Positions 26,992-35,181 of a stretch of DNA of 64,000 nt are shown here, piece by piece. The notes beneath the pieces were generated by a model. It searched no databases. It was given only the letters and a program-made list of their open reading frames with translations, and was not told where the DNA came from. The position numbers were made by a program, and so were the translations under genes. How positions within the stretch are numbered: the first letter of the stretch is position 1; every line of letters starts with the position of its first letter. The stretch comes from Streptomyces sp. NBRC 110611 (GTDB lineage Bacteria; Actinomycetota; Actinomycetes; Streptomycetales; Streptomycetaceae), in the NCBI RefSeq assembly GCF_001590865.1, contig NZ_BBUY01000002.1:305713-369712 (forward strand), read 5' to 3'.

Positions 26992-28032
26992 TCAGGCGCG
27001 GCTGACGGAGCCGGAGTCCGGGGTGGCGTCCAGGGCACGCATGAGGGCGATCTGCGCGCGGTCGCGCTCAGCGGCGAGTTCCTCGACGGTGCCGTCGCCG
27101 AAGGTCTCGCGTGCCTGGTCGATGAGGACCGCGACGGTGGAGTCGTCGAAGGCGGGGGTGCCCAGGGCTGGCCACATACTGGTTTCCATGGCGCGGCCGA
27201 GGTGCTCGATGAAGTGGGGCAGCCCGCCGGGACCGCCTCCGAGGTGGAAGGTGCGGAAGGGGCCGCCGACGGCCCAGCGCATGCCGATGGAGGCGGTGAC
27301 GATGTCGTCGAGTTCCTGCTCCGTGACCACGCCCTGGGCGACGAGGTGGACGCATTCGCGGAAGAGGGCGGACTGCAGGCGGTTGGCGACGAAGCCGGGA
27401 ATCTCCTTGCGCAGTACCTGCGGCTTCTTGCCGAGAGCGGTGTAGAAGGCCTTGGCCTGCCGGACGGTGTCCTCGGAGGTCTTCTCGCCCGGCACGATCT
27501 CCACCAGCGGCACGAGGTGCGGCGGGTTGAAGGGATGGCCCACGACGAGCCGTTCGGGCTGCCGCATCGCCTGGGCGATGGCGGTGGCCGGGATGCTGGA
27601 GGTCGAGGTGGCCAGCAGCGCGTGGGCGGGAGCGGCCTGCTCGATGGTCTGCCAGATCCGCTGCTTGAGCTCCGGGCGCTCGGGGCCGTTCTCCTGGACG
27701 ATGTCGACGCCGGCGACGGCGGTGGCCAGGTCGGCTTCGAAGGAGAGCCGGCCGGCGAGGTTCTCGGTGGGCAGTCCGAGTGCGGCGAGCGCGGGGGTGA
27801 TCTCGTCCAGGCCCGCCAGGACGAGGCCCTCGATGTCGGGTCGGGGGTCGTTGATGACGACGTCGATACCGCGGGCGAGGAAGAGGCCGGCCCAGGAGAT
27901 GCCGATCACGCCGCCGCCGATGATCGCGGCGCGCCGGTAGGAGTCCAGGGCGGCGCTGCCGTCCCGACCGGAGGTGGTGGCGTCCTGACCGGAGGTGGTG
28001 GCGTCCGGGGCAGGCTCCGGAATGAGGGTCAT
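26992..28032 (-). CDS. 3-hydroxyacyl-CoA dehydrogenase family protein
   Basis: A 346-aa protein with an N-terminal NAD-binding fold (RAAIIGGGVIGISWAGLFLA) and typical family motifs: VQENGPERPELKQ, STSSIPATAIAQAM, VGHPFNPPHLVPLVEIV and EIPGFVANRLQ. The HPFNPP/HLVPLVE pattern fits the short L-gulonate/L-carnitine dehydrogenase branch as well as 3-hydroxybutyryl-CoA dehydrogenase. The first about 28 residues are a non-conserved tail with a 7-residue duplication. It sits between the ADC-like and CoA-transferase genes, 37 bp from the former. Confidence 0.88.
   Translation of the reverse strand: MTLIPEPAPDATTSGQDATTSGRDGSAALDSYRRAAIIGGGVIGISWAGLFLARGIDVVINDPRPDIEGLVLAGLDEITPALAALGLPTENLAGRLSFEADLATAVAGVDIVQENGPERPELKQRIWQTIEQAAPAHALLATSTSSIPATAIAQAMRQPERLVVGHPFNPPHLVPLVEIVPGEKTSEDTVRQAKAFYTALGKKPQVLRKEIPGFVANRLQSALFRECVHLVAQGVVTEQELDDIVTASIGMRWAVGGPFRTFHLGGGPGGLPHFIEHLGRAMETSMWPALGTPAFDDSTVAVLIDQARETFGDGTVEELAAERDRAQIALMRALDATPDSGSVSRA
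27966..28007 (-). repeat. 21-bp in-frame duplication
   Basis: The unit GACCGGAGGTGGTGGCGTCC plus one base occurs twice in direct tandem inside the 5' end of the dehydrogenase gene. It repeats DATTSG(Q/R) in the protein tail. The dehydrogenase fold begins after it, so it should be neutral. Confidence 0.85.
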
Positions 28033-28069
28033 GGTGGTGCAGCTTTCTCGAAGAGGGTGCCGTGCCGTC

Positions 28070-28807
28070 TCAGCCGGCGAGGTAGTCGTAAACCGCCTCG
28101 ACCGGGTTGAGGGTCAGGTCGGTGACGAGGTGGCTGGCCCGGACGACTTCGAGGACGGGCAGGTCCGCGAGCGGGGCGATCGCGTGGGCGAAGAGCTGCA
28201 GGCGGGCGGGGCCGGTGAAGGCGCTCTTGACGGTGGCGTCGGTGATCTGGGTGCGGACCAGCTCGCAGATGCGGGGAGTGCCGTCGTAGTGCGGCACAGT
28301 TTTGATCATGAAGTGCGGGGAGCAGACTTCCGCGCGCGCCTCGTCGAGATCGAGGGCGTGGTGCTTGTAGCCCATGGTGGCGGTGGCCACCCGCAGGGTG
28401 CCGTAGTCGAGCGTGCCGACCAGGGTGTCGGAGTCGACGCGGAGGCTGGGGGAACCGGACTTCTTCGGGTACGCGCTGAACTCGCGTCCGCTGGAGATCG
28501 CGGGAACGCTGTCGACGTACATCGCCAGGTTGAACTCGCCCGCTTCGCCCTCGTGCTCGACGGCGATGAGCTGGCCCGCCTCGGTGTAGTCCCCCAGGCC
28601 GGTGGTGTCGGGCATCCGCATGATCTCGAAGCGGACCAGCGGCTCGGTCACGGTCAGCGGCTCGGGGACGAGCCGGCGCAGCGCCTCGGGATCGGTGCGG
28701 TAGTAGATGTTGAGGTACTCGCGGTTGGTGAACCGGTACCGGGTGGGCGCGTAGGCCGGGGAGTCCAGCGGGGTGGTGACCAGCCGCGCGACATCTTGCT
28801 TATGCAT
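28070..28807 (-). CDS. Acetoacetate decarboxylase family protein
   Basis: A 245-aa protein starting at the ATG at 28807, placed after GGAGGCCAAG. ADC features are YYRTDPEALRRLVPEPLTV, GREFSAYPKKSGSP (the first Lys of the pair corresponds to the Schiff-base lysine of clostridial ADC), and PHFMIKTVPHYDG. The active-site lysine is kept, so decarboxylation of a beta-keto acid, or a related aldol-type reaction, is chemically possible. It is the first gene of a three-gene minus-strand operon and is divergent from a LysR regulator. Confidence 0.87.
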   Translation of the reverse strand: MHKQDVARLVTTPLDSPAYAPTRYRFTNREYLNIYYRTDPEALRRLVPEPLTVTEPLVRFEIMRMPDTTGLGDYTEAGQLIAVEHEGEAGEFNLAMYVDSVPAISSGREFSAYPKKSGSPSLRVDSDTLVGTLDYGTLRVATATMGYKHHALDLDEARAEVCSPHFMIKTVPHYDGTPRICELVRTQITDATVKSAFTGPARLQLFAHAIAPLADLPVLEVVRASHLVTDLTLNPVEAVYDYLAG

Positions 28808-28905
28808 CTTGGCCTCCAGGGGAAGGAGCGCCGCGCTCTTGTGCGAAGCGCCCACGACCCAGTGGACGCCTCCCGAAGCATGTCTGTCCAATATATGATT
28901 GATTC

Positions 28906-29823
28906 ATGATCCATATGGCGAGGGATATCAATCTCACGAACCGCCTGCTGGAGCAGTTCCTGGTGGTGGCCGAAGAGCAGCATTTCGGCCGCGCCGCGGA
29001 GCGCCTCTCGATGGGCCAGCCGCCGCTCAGCCAGTCGATCCAGCGACTGGAGCGGGGCCTCGGGGTGCGGCTGTTCGAGCGGGGCCCGGGAGGGGTCTCC
29101 CTGACCGGGGCGGGCGAGGTGTTCGCCGGGGACGCCCAGCGGCTCCTGGAGGCCCAGTCCACGGCCATCGAGCGGGTACGGCGGGTCGCGGCCGGCCTGG
29201 AGGGGGACGTCCGCGTGGGGTACGTGAGCATTCTCAGTCACCACTACCTGCCCGGACTCCTCCGGGCCGCGTCCGAGGAGCTGCCGGGGCTGCGCGTGCA
29301 CCTGCACCAGGACTCGGCGGCCGCCCTCGCCGACATGGTCCGCTCCGGCGCTTTGGACCTGGGGTTCCTTCGCGACCCCTCGCCCCTGTCGGCCGAGCTC
29401 GTCAGCCAGGAATTCGCCGTCGAGCGCATCGCCGCGGCCCTGCCGCACGATCACCCCTTGGCCGCGGCCGAGGAAATCGGCCTCGCCGACCTGCGGGGTG
29501 AGGATTTCGTCCTGCCCGCCGCCGCGGCACTGCCGGCGCTGGCCCAGCAGGTTCAACTCGCCTGCCACGACGCGGGTTTCACGCCGCTGGGCCGGGCCGT
29601 GTCCGACGATCTCACCGGCCTCCTCAGCTATGTCGCTTCCGGATTGTGTGTGACCCTCCTGCCCGAGCGTCTGCGCGACTTCCCCATTCCCGGCGTTGCT
29701 TTCGTTCCACTGCGCGGGGAATCGCCCTATCTGAAGACCACCGTGGCCGCGGTTCGGCGCCCGGACGCGGATGCCGCCGTGCTGCGCCTACTCGAACTGA
29801 TCACCCGCCGAACGGCGGCGTGA
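28906..29823 (+). CDS. LysR family transcriptional regulator
   Basis: A 305-aa LysR protein. The HTH reads LLEQFLVVAEEQHFGRAAER, then LSMGQPPLSQSIQRLERGLG, and the effector domain follows with DVRVGYVSILSHHYLP. An ATG at 28915 is an alternative start. The intergenic region to the ADC-like gene is short (98 bp) and holds the imperfect dyad around CCAATATATGATTGATTCAT, where a LysR tetramer could sit. It very likely controls the divergent ADC/HCDH/CoA-transferase genes. Confidence 0.9.
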   Translation: MIHMARDINLTNRLLEQFLVVAEEQHFGRAAERLSMGQPPLSQSIQRLERGLGVRLFERGPGGVSLTGAGEVFAGDAQRLLEAQSTAIERVRRVAAGLEGDVRVGYVSILSHHYLPGLLRAASEELPGLRVHLHQDSAAALADMVRSGALDLGFLRDPSPLSAELVSQEFAVERIAAALPHDHPLAAAEEIGLADLRGEDFVLPAAAALPALAQQVQLACHDAGFTPLGRAVSDDLTGLLSYVASGLCVTLLPERLRDFPIPGVAFVPLRGESPYLKTTVAAVRRPDADAAVLRLLELITRRTAA

Positions 29824-29876
29824 GCGGGCCGACGAGCCGGAGCGGAGACTCAGGCCGCGCCCGCCGAACCCCGGGG

Positions 29877-30465
29877 TCAGGAGCGTGCGGGGGCCGGATC
29901 GGCCAGGAGGTCGGCCAGGACGGACTCCTCCTCGGTACGTACGCCGAGTTCGGTGCGGGCCGGGCGGAGGTCCGGGTCCCATCCGGCTGTGGTGGGCGTA
30001 CCGGTCAGAGGCGGGGCCAGGGGTGTGGCGGCGGCCGCACTGCGGTAGTCGGCCGCCGTGTAGCGCCAGGGACGCCAGGGAACGCGGCGCAGCAGGGCGG
30101 TGGCGATGCGCAGGCCGCCCCAGTCGAAGTCGCCGTGGTAGCGGAGTGTGGCCCCGTGGGCGTGCAGGTGACGGAGCAGGGTGAGGGCGGCGGCCGAGGG
30201 CCGGCCCTGGAGGCACACCAGGGGCGGGCAGGCATGGCCGTGGGTGTCGGCTGCGGTGGCCAGGACGGTCGGGTTCTCGCATAGGTACACCGTGGTGGGT
30301 GTCGTTCGCGCTGGGGCACGGACGAGCTGACGCAGGGTCAGCACGGCTGGCTCTCCCGCGTCGCCGAGTGTGTGGGCGGCGAAGGCGGGGAGGGACACGG
30401 CGGGTTCGACGGGCAGGCGGCGCAGGGCTTCGGTGGCGCGCTCCAGCAGGGTGCGGGCCGTGTGC
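29877..30465 (-). pseudogene. JetD (TIGR02679-like) remnant of a Wadjet system
   Basis: The frame ending at 29877 carries the C-terminal DUF2399/toprim-like part of a JetD nuclease: TVYLCENPTVL, PLVCLQGRPSAAALTLLRHL, RYHGDFDWGGLRIA and the final TEEESVLADLL. Upstream it also holds an earlier JetD-like piece (LLERATEALRRLPVEPAVSL) joined at HTLGDA/GEPAVLTLRQ, where a long middle part seems deleted. JetD cuts plasmid DNA in Wadjet defence. A G8 run at 30466-30473 puts this frame out of register with the upstream JetA-like frame. It cannot encode a complete JetD. Confidence 0.7.
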
Positions 30466-30473
30466 GGGGGGGG

Positions 30474-31858
30474 CGGGCGAGGCGCCGTACGAGGCCGTCC
30501 CGGTGCAATCGGTCCGCCCATTCGGCCAGTTCGGGTTTCCGGGTGCGGATCAGGGTGTCGAGCGTGAGGTAGGGGTCGGCGGCGTCCAGGACCACCTGCT
30601 CGGCGAGCCGGCCGAGGGCGATCTGCGCCTCGCCGCGCTCCAGCGCGGCCAGTGCCAGGCACAGCAGCATCTCGACCAGGTGGTCGGGCCCGCGGAACAC
30701 CCCGCCCGGCGTGCGGATCTCGGCCGTCGTACCGTCTGTCAGGGCCGTGAGACGGATCTCCATCGAGCCGGGGTTGCTGGTCGCCACGGTCGTCGTGCTG
30801 CCCGGCCGCCAGGTGGCCAGAGCATCGCCGAGCAACCGCAGGAACAGGCCGAAGGTGAGCGGATCGAGCTCGCCGAGCGCGGACAGCCGCGTGGTGCCGT
30901 CCGTGGCCAGCCGGGCCCGGGCCGCCGCGGCCTCCTCCGCCTCCTCCGCCTGCTTCGCGGCGATCTCCGCGAGGCGCTGCCGCCCCTCGGAACGGTCCTG
31001 GACCTTGCGCGCCCCGCCGCGCCGCTCGTAGCTTCCGGTGCGGCGCAGTTGCGGGCTGATCCGCAGCGGCTCGGCCTCGGCCCACGGGGTGGACGCGGCC
31101 ACCGGACGGGCGCTGCGTCCGGCGAGGGTCTCGGCGTCGACGGTCAGATGACGGGCGGGATGGAGGTCGAACGCGGCGCGCCACAGCCGGTGCCGGGCCT
31201 CGTCGTCGGGGGCCTCGGCGAACCAGCGGGCCAGGGTGCGGAAGTCCGCGGACCGGTCCGAGCGCCCAGCCCTGCGCTCGTTCAACTGCCGTACCACGGC
31301 CAGAGGCTGGGGAATCGCTCCCAGCGCGCGCCCGCGCAGCAGACGTGCCTGCGACTCACGGCCGTCCGCCGACACGAACACGGCCGACAGCCCCGCCCGC
31401 CCCTGCTCCTCCGACTCCCCTATGAGCAGGGCGATCCGCCCACCCAGGGTGATCAAACCCTGGATGAACCGCTCCAGGTACTGGATCAACCGGTCCTTGT
31501 ACGCGAGGAAGACCTCGACCTCCACACCGTGCAGGTCGATGGTGCGCTGCAACGACCCCATGAACGCCCGGGCGTTCTCCGCCAGCGCCTCGAACCGGCC
31601 GGTCAGCGCCGACAGCGCCAGATGCGCCTTGGCCGCGTCCGGCCCGTCCTCCTCCTGCTCGGCGGCGATCACCAGCAGGGCCCGCAGCTGCGTGACGATG
31701 TGCGGCAGCGCGGCGTGCACGGCCTCCGGCCGCAGGTGCACCGCGAACCGCTCCTTGGCCACCGGGAACGCAACCATCACCTGACGGCAGAGGGCGGCGT
31801 TGGGTGCGGTCAGGTGCGCGAAGGGCGCGTAACCGGCCTTGTCCACGCCTGCCGTCAT
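30474..31858 (-). pseudogene. JetA (TIGR02677-like) gene fused to a JetB scrap and JetD start
   Basis: The ATG at 31858 starts a JetA/TIGR02677-like protein: YAPFAHLTAPNAALCRQVM, AKERFAVHLRPE, FMGSLQRTIDL, AYKDRLIQYLERFIQGL and a C-terminal GGVFRGPDHLVE. The next about 40 residues (LLCLALAALERGEAQIALGR) read like a piece of JetB/TIGR02678. Then RKPELAEWADRLHRDGLVRR reads like JetD. The N-terminal part also appears shortened after LRPEAVHAALP. JetA and JetB are kleisin/MukF-like and MukE-like subunits around the SMC-like JetC, which is absent. The locus is a decayed Wadjet operon held together by several mostly in-frame deletions. Confidence 0.7.
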
Positions 31859-31924
31859 TGCATCGTTCTACCGACTCCTCCCCTCCCCCCCTCCCCCGCT
31901 ACTCGGTGATACCGTACACCGGTA

Positions 31925-31946
31925 CTCAGTAGCACGAAGTACTGAG
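31925..31946. promoter_or_regulatory. Inverted repeat, probable PadR operator
   Basis: CTCAGTA and TACTGAG are perfect reverse complements with an 8-bp spacer (GCACGAAG). The dyad lies 21 bp before the PadR ATG, with GAGGAGAG as ribosome site in between, a position suited to autoregulation. Confidence 0.65.
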
Positions 31947-31967
31947 AGAGGCTGAGGAGAGTTCGCG

Positions 31968-32294
31968 ATGGACGACCTGACGGAGATGCTGAAGGGCACG
32001 CTCGAAGGGTGCGTGCTCGAAATCATCAGCGGCGAGGAAACCTACGGGTACGCCATCACCCGTCAGCTGAACGAGCTCGGCTTCGCCGACGTCGTCGAGG
32101 GGACGGTGTACACCATCTTGCTGCGACTGGAGAGGAACGGTCTCGTCCAGGTGACGAAACGACCATCCGGGGTCGGTCCGCCGCGCAAGTTCTACGCGCT
32201 CAACGACGCCGGACACGAGGAACTCACGAAGTTCTGGGCGAAATGGCAGTACGTCTCATCACGCATCGACAGGCTCAAGGAGGGCCGGAGATGA
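31968..32294 (+). CDS. PadR family transcriptional regulator
   Basis: A 108-aa PadR protein: LKGTLEGCVLEIISGEETYG, YAITRQLNELGFADVVEGTV, then YTILLRLERNGLVQVTKRPS and PPRKFYALNDAGHEEL. Length and pattern fit the short PadR group that precedes DUF1048 genes. The stop overlaps the next ATG (ATGA). It probably represses its own operon through the dyad at 31925-31946. Confidence 0.92.
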   Translation: MDDLTEMLKGTLEGCVLEIISGEETYGYAITRQLNELGFADVVEGTVYTILLRLERNGLVQVTKRPSGVGPPRKFYALNDAGHEELTKFWAKWQYVSSRIDRLKEGRR

Positions 32295-32421
32295 AGTTCT
32301 GGGAGACCATCACAGGCAGCGATCTCACCCGGGAATGGAAGGCGTTCGACGCCCGGGCCGAGGCCCTGCCGGACGACTACCGGGCAGCGTGGGAACAGAT
32401 CAAGGGCCACCTCGCTGGGAG
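32291..32421 (+). pseudogene. Truncated DUF1048 family gene
   Basis: The ATG at 32291 begins MKFWETITGSDLTREWKAFD and continues to AAWEQIKGHL, the N-terminal third of a DUF1048 protein. After that the sequence jumps directly into AGRLTWV, which is the leader and ribosome site (GGGAGGCTGAC) of the next DUF1048 gene read out of frame. The middle and end of this copy are therefore missing. The family is always near PadR regulators and ABC transporters and has no proven function. Confidence 0.7.
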
Positions 32422-32427
32422 GCTGAC

Positions 32428-32754
32428 GTGGGTATCCAGGACATCATCGAGGGCAAGAAGCAGTGGCGGGCACACATGGCTCGGGTCAAGGCGCTCCCGC
32501 CGGATTACCACATCGTCTACACGGAGATGCAGAGGTACCTGTTCAAGGTCGGACCGATCGACCTGGCCGACGGGCCCCTGCTCCCCGGGATCGTCGACTT
32601 CTTCGAGGAGGGCGTCGCCGGGGGCAAGGGCGTCCTGGAACTCATCGGCAACGACGTCGCCGCGTTCTGCGACGACCTGGTCAAGGACTCGCCCACCTAT
32701 GCGGACGTCTACCAGGAATCCATCAGGGGGAAGCCCGGCACGGCCGAGAAGTAA
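32428..32754 (+). CDS. DUF1048 family protein
   Basis: A 108-aa helical protein starting GTG at 32428 after GGGAGGCTGAC: VGIQDIIEGKKQWRAHMARV, then LPPDYHIVYTEMQRYLFKVG and FEEGVAGGKGVLELIGNDVA. Length and sequence fit DUF1048, a family found behind PadR regulators. The usual ABC transporter genes of such operons are not present here. Function is unknown. Confidence 0.85.
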   Translation: MGIQDIIEGKKQWRAHMARVKALPPDYHIVYTEMQRYLFKVGPIDLADGPLLPGIVDFFEEGVAGGKGVLELIGNDVAAFCDDLVKDSPTYADVYQESIRGKPGTAEK

Positions 32755-33091
32755 CACCCGCCGCCCCATGCCCGGCACGCGCGGTTCGTTCGCCTCGGCG
32801 CAGTACGAACAGGCTTCGGCCAACCGGCCAACCGGCCAACCGGCCGGGCGCGCACGGGCGGAAGCGGGTGCACGGGCCGGAGGCGGGAAGGCCCTGGCGA
32901 GCGGCTCGACCCAAGGCTGCTGACCTGGGGGCGGTCAACGCGCTGGCAGAGAGCGCCCTCACTCCGTTACGTCCTCACGTCGCGGCAACAAGAGCCGCGA
33001 CAGCCGCCCCGTACGCACACCCGGAGCCGTCAGTGGTTCTGGTCGAGCTTCCAGGGGCGCGCCTGAAGAGACCGGGTGTAGGGGACGGCTC
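32755..33091. other. Region without a supported gene
   Basis: About 340 bp between the DUF1048 gene and the convergent transporter gene. It holds an 8-bp tandem repeat (32818-32845) and otherwise only frames without motifs. No terminator hairpin that I can defend was found. Confidence 0.5.
32818..32845. repeat. 8-bp tandem repeat GGCCAACC, 3.5 copies
   Basis: GGCCAACC is repeated three times followed by GGCC. It lies in non-coding DNA after the DUF1048 gene. It is probably replication slippage and has no visible role. Confidence 0.85.
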
Positions 33092-34516
33092 TCAATCCCC
33101 CAGCCTCCGGCGGTGATCGTCGTCTTTCATGGTGGCGAGGGCGAGGGTGCCCAGAGCAGAGGTGGCGAGGACGTAATAGGCGGGGACATCGGGGTTTCCG
33201 GTGCGGCGGATGAGTTCGGTGATGAACAGGCCGGCACAGCCGGAGAAGACCGCGTTCGCCAGCGCGTAGGCCACGCCGAGGCCGGTGTGCCGGGTCGGCG
33301 TGGGGAACATCTCGGCCAGCATCGCCGGGCCCGGACCGGCCAACAGGCCCACCAGGGCGCCGGCGAGTGCCACCGCGCCGTACGTCAGCCACACCGGGGA
33401 GTCCCGGTACTGCACAACATGGAGCAGAGGCAGTGCTGACAGCCCGGTCATGGCGGCGCCGGTGGCCATGACGGGTTTCCGGCCCAGGTGGTCGCTCAGC
33501 GCACCCGCCGGGAGGATCGAGGCGGCGAAACCAAGGTTCGCGACGAGCGTGGCCAGCAGCGCCCGCCTCGGACTCTCGCCCACTGTGTGCTGAAGATAGG
33601 TCGGCAGGACGACGAGGAACGTGTATCCGGCCGCCGACCACGCCATGAGCCGCCCACACCCCAGGACAACCCCGGACACCACCTTCTTCGCCTCTGCCGG
33701 CGGTCCGGAAGCATCGGCCTCGGCAGCCGCGCACAGGGACACGGCGGCCGGCCCCGGAACCGCTTCCCACCGTGCCCGCCATGCCCGTCGCGACCGCCGC
33801 GCCGCGGGCACGGCATCCGCCGCCCGAGCCTGCCGGGCTCGGAAGAACTCCGGGGACTCTCCCAGTCGCAGCCTCAGGCACAGGGCGACCGCACCCATCG
33901 GCGCGGCTGCCAGGAACGGCAGCCGCCACCCCCAGGCCGCGACCTGTCCCTCCGTCAGTACGGCTGTCACCAGTGTCGCAGCACCGGCACCCGCGAGCAG
34001 CCCGAGCGCGACGGTGAGCGACTGCCACGCGCCGTACGCGCCCCGCTTCCCGGGTGGTGCGCACTCCGTCATCAGGGCGACCACGCCGCCGAACTCCCCG
34101 CCGGCTGACAGGCCTTGCACGATCCGTAACGCCGTCAGCAACCAGGGGGCGGCAGCGCCTGCGATGGCATACGTGGGCAGTAGACCGATCAGCGTCGTCG
34201 CGGAGGTCATGGCCAGTACGGTGATGGTCAGTGCCGGTCGGCGTCCGAAGCGGTCGCCGACGCGACCGAGGAGGAACGCCCCCACGGGCCGGAAGAAGAA
34301 GGCCAGCGCGAACGACGCGTAGGTCGTGACCAGTGCCTCCGCGGCTCCGCCGCCCTGAGGTGTGAAGAAGTTGGCCGCGATGACGGTGGCGAAGAACGCG
34401 TAGACGCCGAACTCGTACCACTCGATGAAGTTGCCGACCGCACCCGCGACCACGGTCCGGCGGGTGAGCGCCACCCCGAACGTGCCGCTGCGCGGCCCCT
34501 CTGCGAATGTCCTCAT
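33092..34516 (-). CDS. MHS-type MFS transporter (metabolite:H+ symporter)
   Basis: A 474-aa protein with 12 predicted membrane segments. Metabolite:H+ symporter signatures are GNFIEWYEFGVYAFFATVIA, RPVGAFLLGRVGDRFGRRPA, RIVQGLSAGGEFGG and the repeat-like SDHLGRKPVM in the second half. Relatives carry alpha-ketoglutarate, shikimate, proline-betaine or similar acids. The central loop (about residues 240-285) is rich in Ala and Arg. The gene is divergent from the uridine-kinase-like gene with a short shared promoter region. Confidence 0.88.
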   Translation of the reverse strand: MRTFAEGPRSGTFGVALTRRTVVAGAVGNFIEWYEFGVYAFFATVIAANFFTPQGGGAAEALVTTYASFALAFFFRPVGAFLLGRVGDRFGRRPALTITVLAMTSATTLIGLLPTYAIAGAAAPWLLTALRIVQGLSAGGEFGGVVALMTECAPPGKRGAYGAWQSLTVALGLLAGAGAATLVTAVLTEGQVAAWGWRLPFLAAAPMGAVALCLRLRLGESPEFFRARQARAADAVPAARRSRRAWRARWEAVPGPAAVSLCAAAEADASGPPAEAKKVVSGVVLGCGRLMAWSAAGYTFLVVLPTYLQHTVGESPRRALLATLVANLGFAASILPAGALSDHLGRKPVMATGAAMTGLSALPLLHVVQYRDSPVWLTYGAVALAGALVGLLAGPGPAMLAEMFPTPTRHTGLGVAYALANAVFSGCAGLFITELIRRTGNPDVPAYYVLATSALGTLALATMKDDDHRRRLGD

Positions 34517-34564
34517 GGCGGGAAGCCTTCCCACCGGGCGCGCGCCGCGGTGTGTGATGGGCGT

Positions 34565-35170
34565 ATGGCAGTGCCCTCTCCCGCAGTTGAAGAGCTCGCC
34601 CACATGATCACCCGCAGCGCGGGCCGTGGACCGGCCCTGGTCTCGCTCGACGGTCCGGCCGGGGCAGGGAAGACCACCCTGGCCGCCCAGCTGGCCCACC
34701 GCCTCGGTGGCCCCCGCCCGGCCGCGGTGGTGCACGGGGACGACTTCTTCCGCCCCCTGCCCTGGCGCGAGCGGGTCGCCATGACCCCACGGCAGGGCTA
34801 CTCGCGACTGTTCACCTGGCAACGGCTGCGTGACCAGGTACTCGTCCCGCTGCGCGCGGGCCGCGCCGCGCACTACGAACGATACGACCCGGCCACCAAC
34901 AGCCTGCGACACGATGAACCGGGCCACATCACCCCAACCGGCACGGTCATCGTCGAAGGCGTACTCACCGCCCGCCCGGAACTCGCCGCGCTCTACCACC
35001 TCGTCGTGTTCGTCGACACCCCCGGCGACGTGTGCCTGAGGCGCCTCTACGCACGGGGCCGCGACGCCCGGCGACTGGCCTGGATCACCACCTGGCAGGC
35101 CGTCGAACGGCACTACTTCACCACCACCGAACTCCGGGCACGCGCCCACCTCACCATCGCTCACGAGTAA
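34565..35170 (+). CDS. Uridine kinase-like P-loop protein
   Basis: A 201-aa protein with the Walker A motif GPAGAGKTT (residues 30-38), HGDDFFRPLPWRERV after it, ERYDPATNSL and TVIVEGVLTARPEL. This matches the uridine kinase/phosphoribulokinase-like NTPases common in actinobacteria. The ATG at 34565 is favoured over an upstream in-frame GTG at 34550. The true phosphate acceptor is unknown; many members are annotated as uridine kinases without tests. It is convergent with the phosphotriesterase-family gene, with 11 bp between stops. Confidence 0.85.
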   Translation: MAVPSPAVEELAHMITRSAGRGPALVSLDGPAGAGKTTLAAQLAHRLGGPRPAAVVHGDDFFRPLPWRERVAMTPRQGYSRLFTWQRLRDQVLVPLRAGRAAHYERYDPATNSLRHDEPGHITPTGTVIVEGVLTARPELAALYHLVVFVDTPGDVCLRRLYARGRDARRLAWITTWQAVERHYFTTTELRARAHLTIAHE

Positions 35171-35181
35171 CGGCCCACCTG

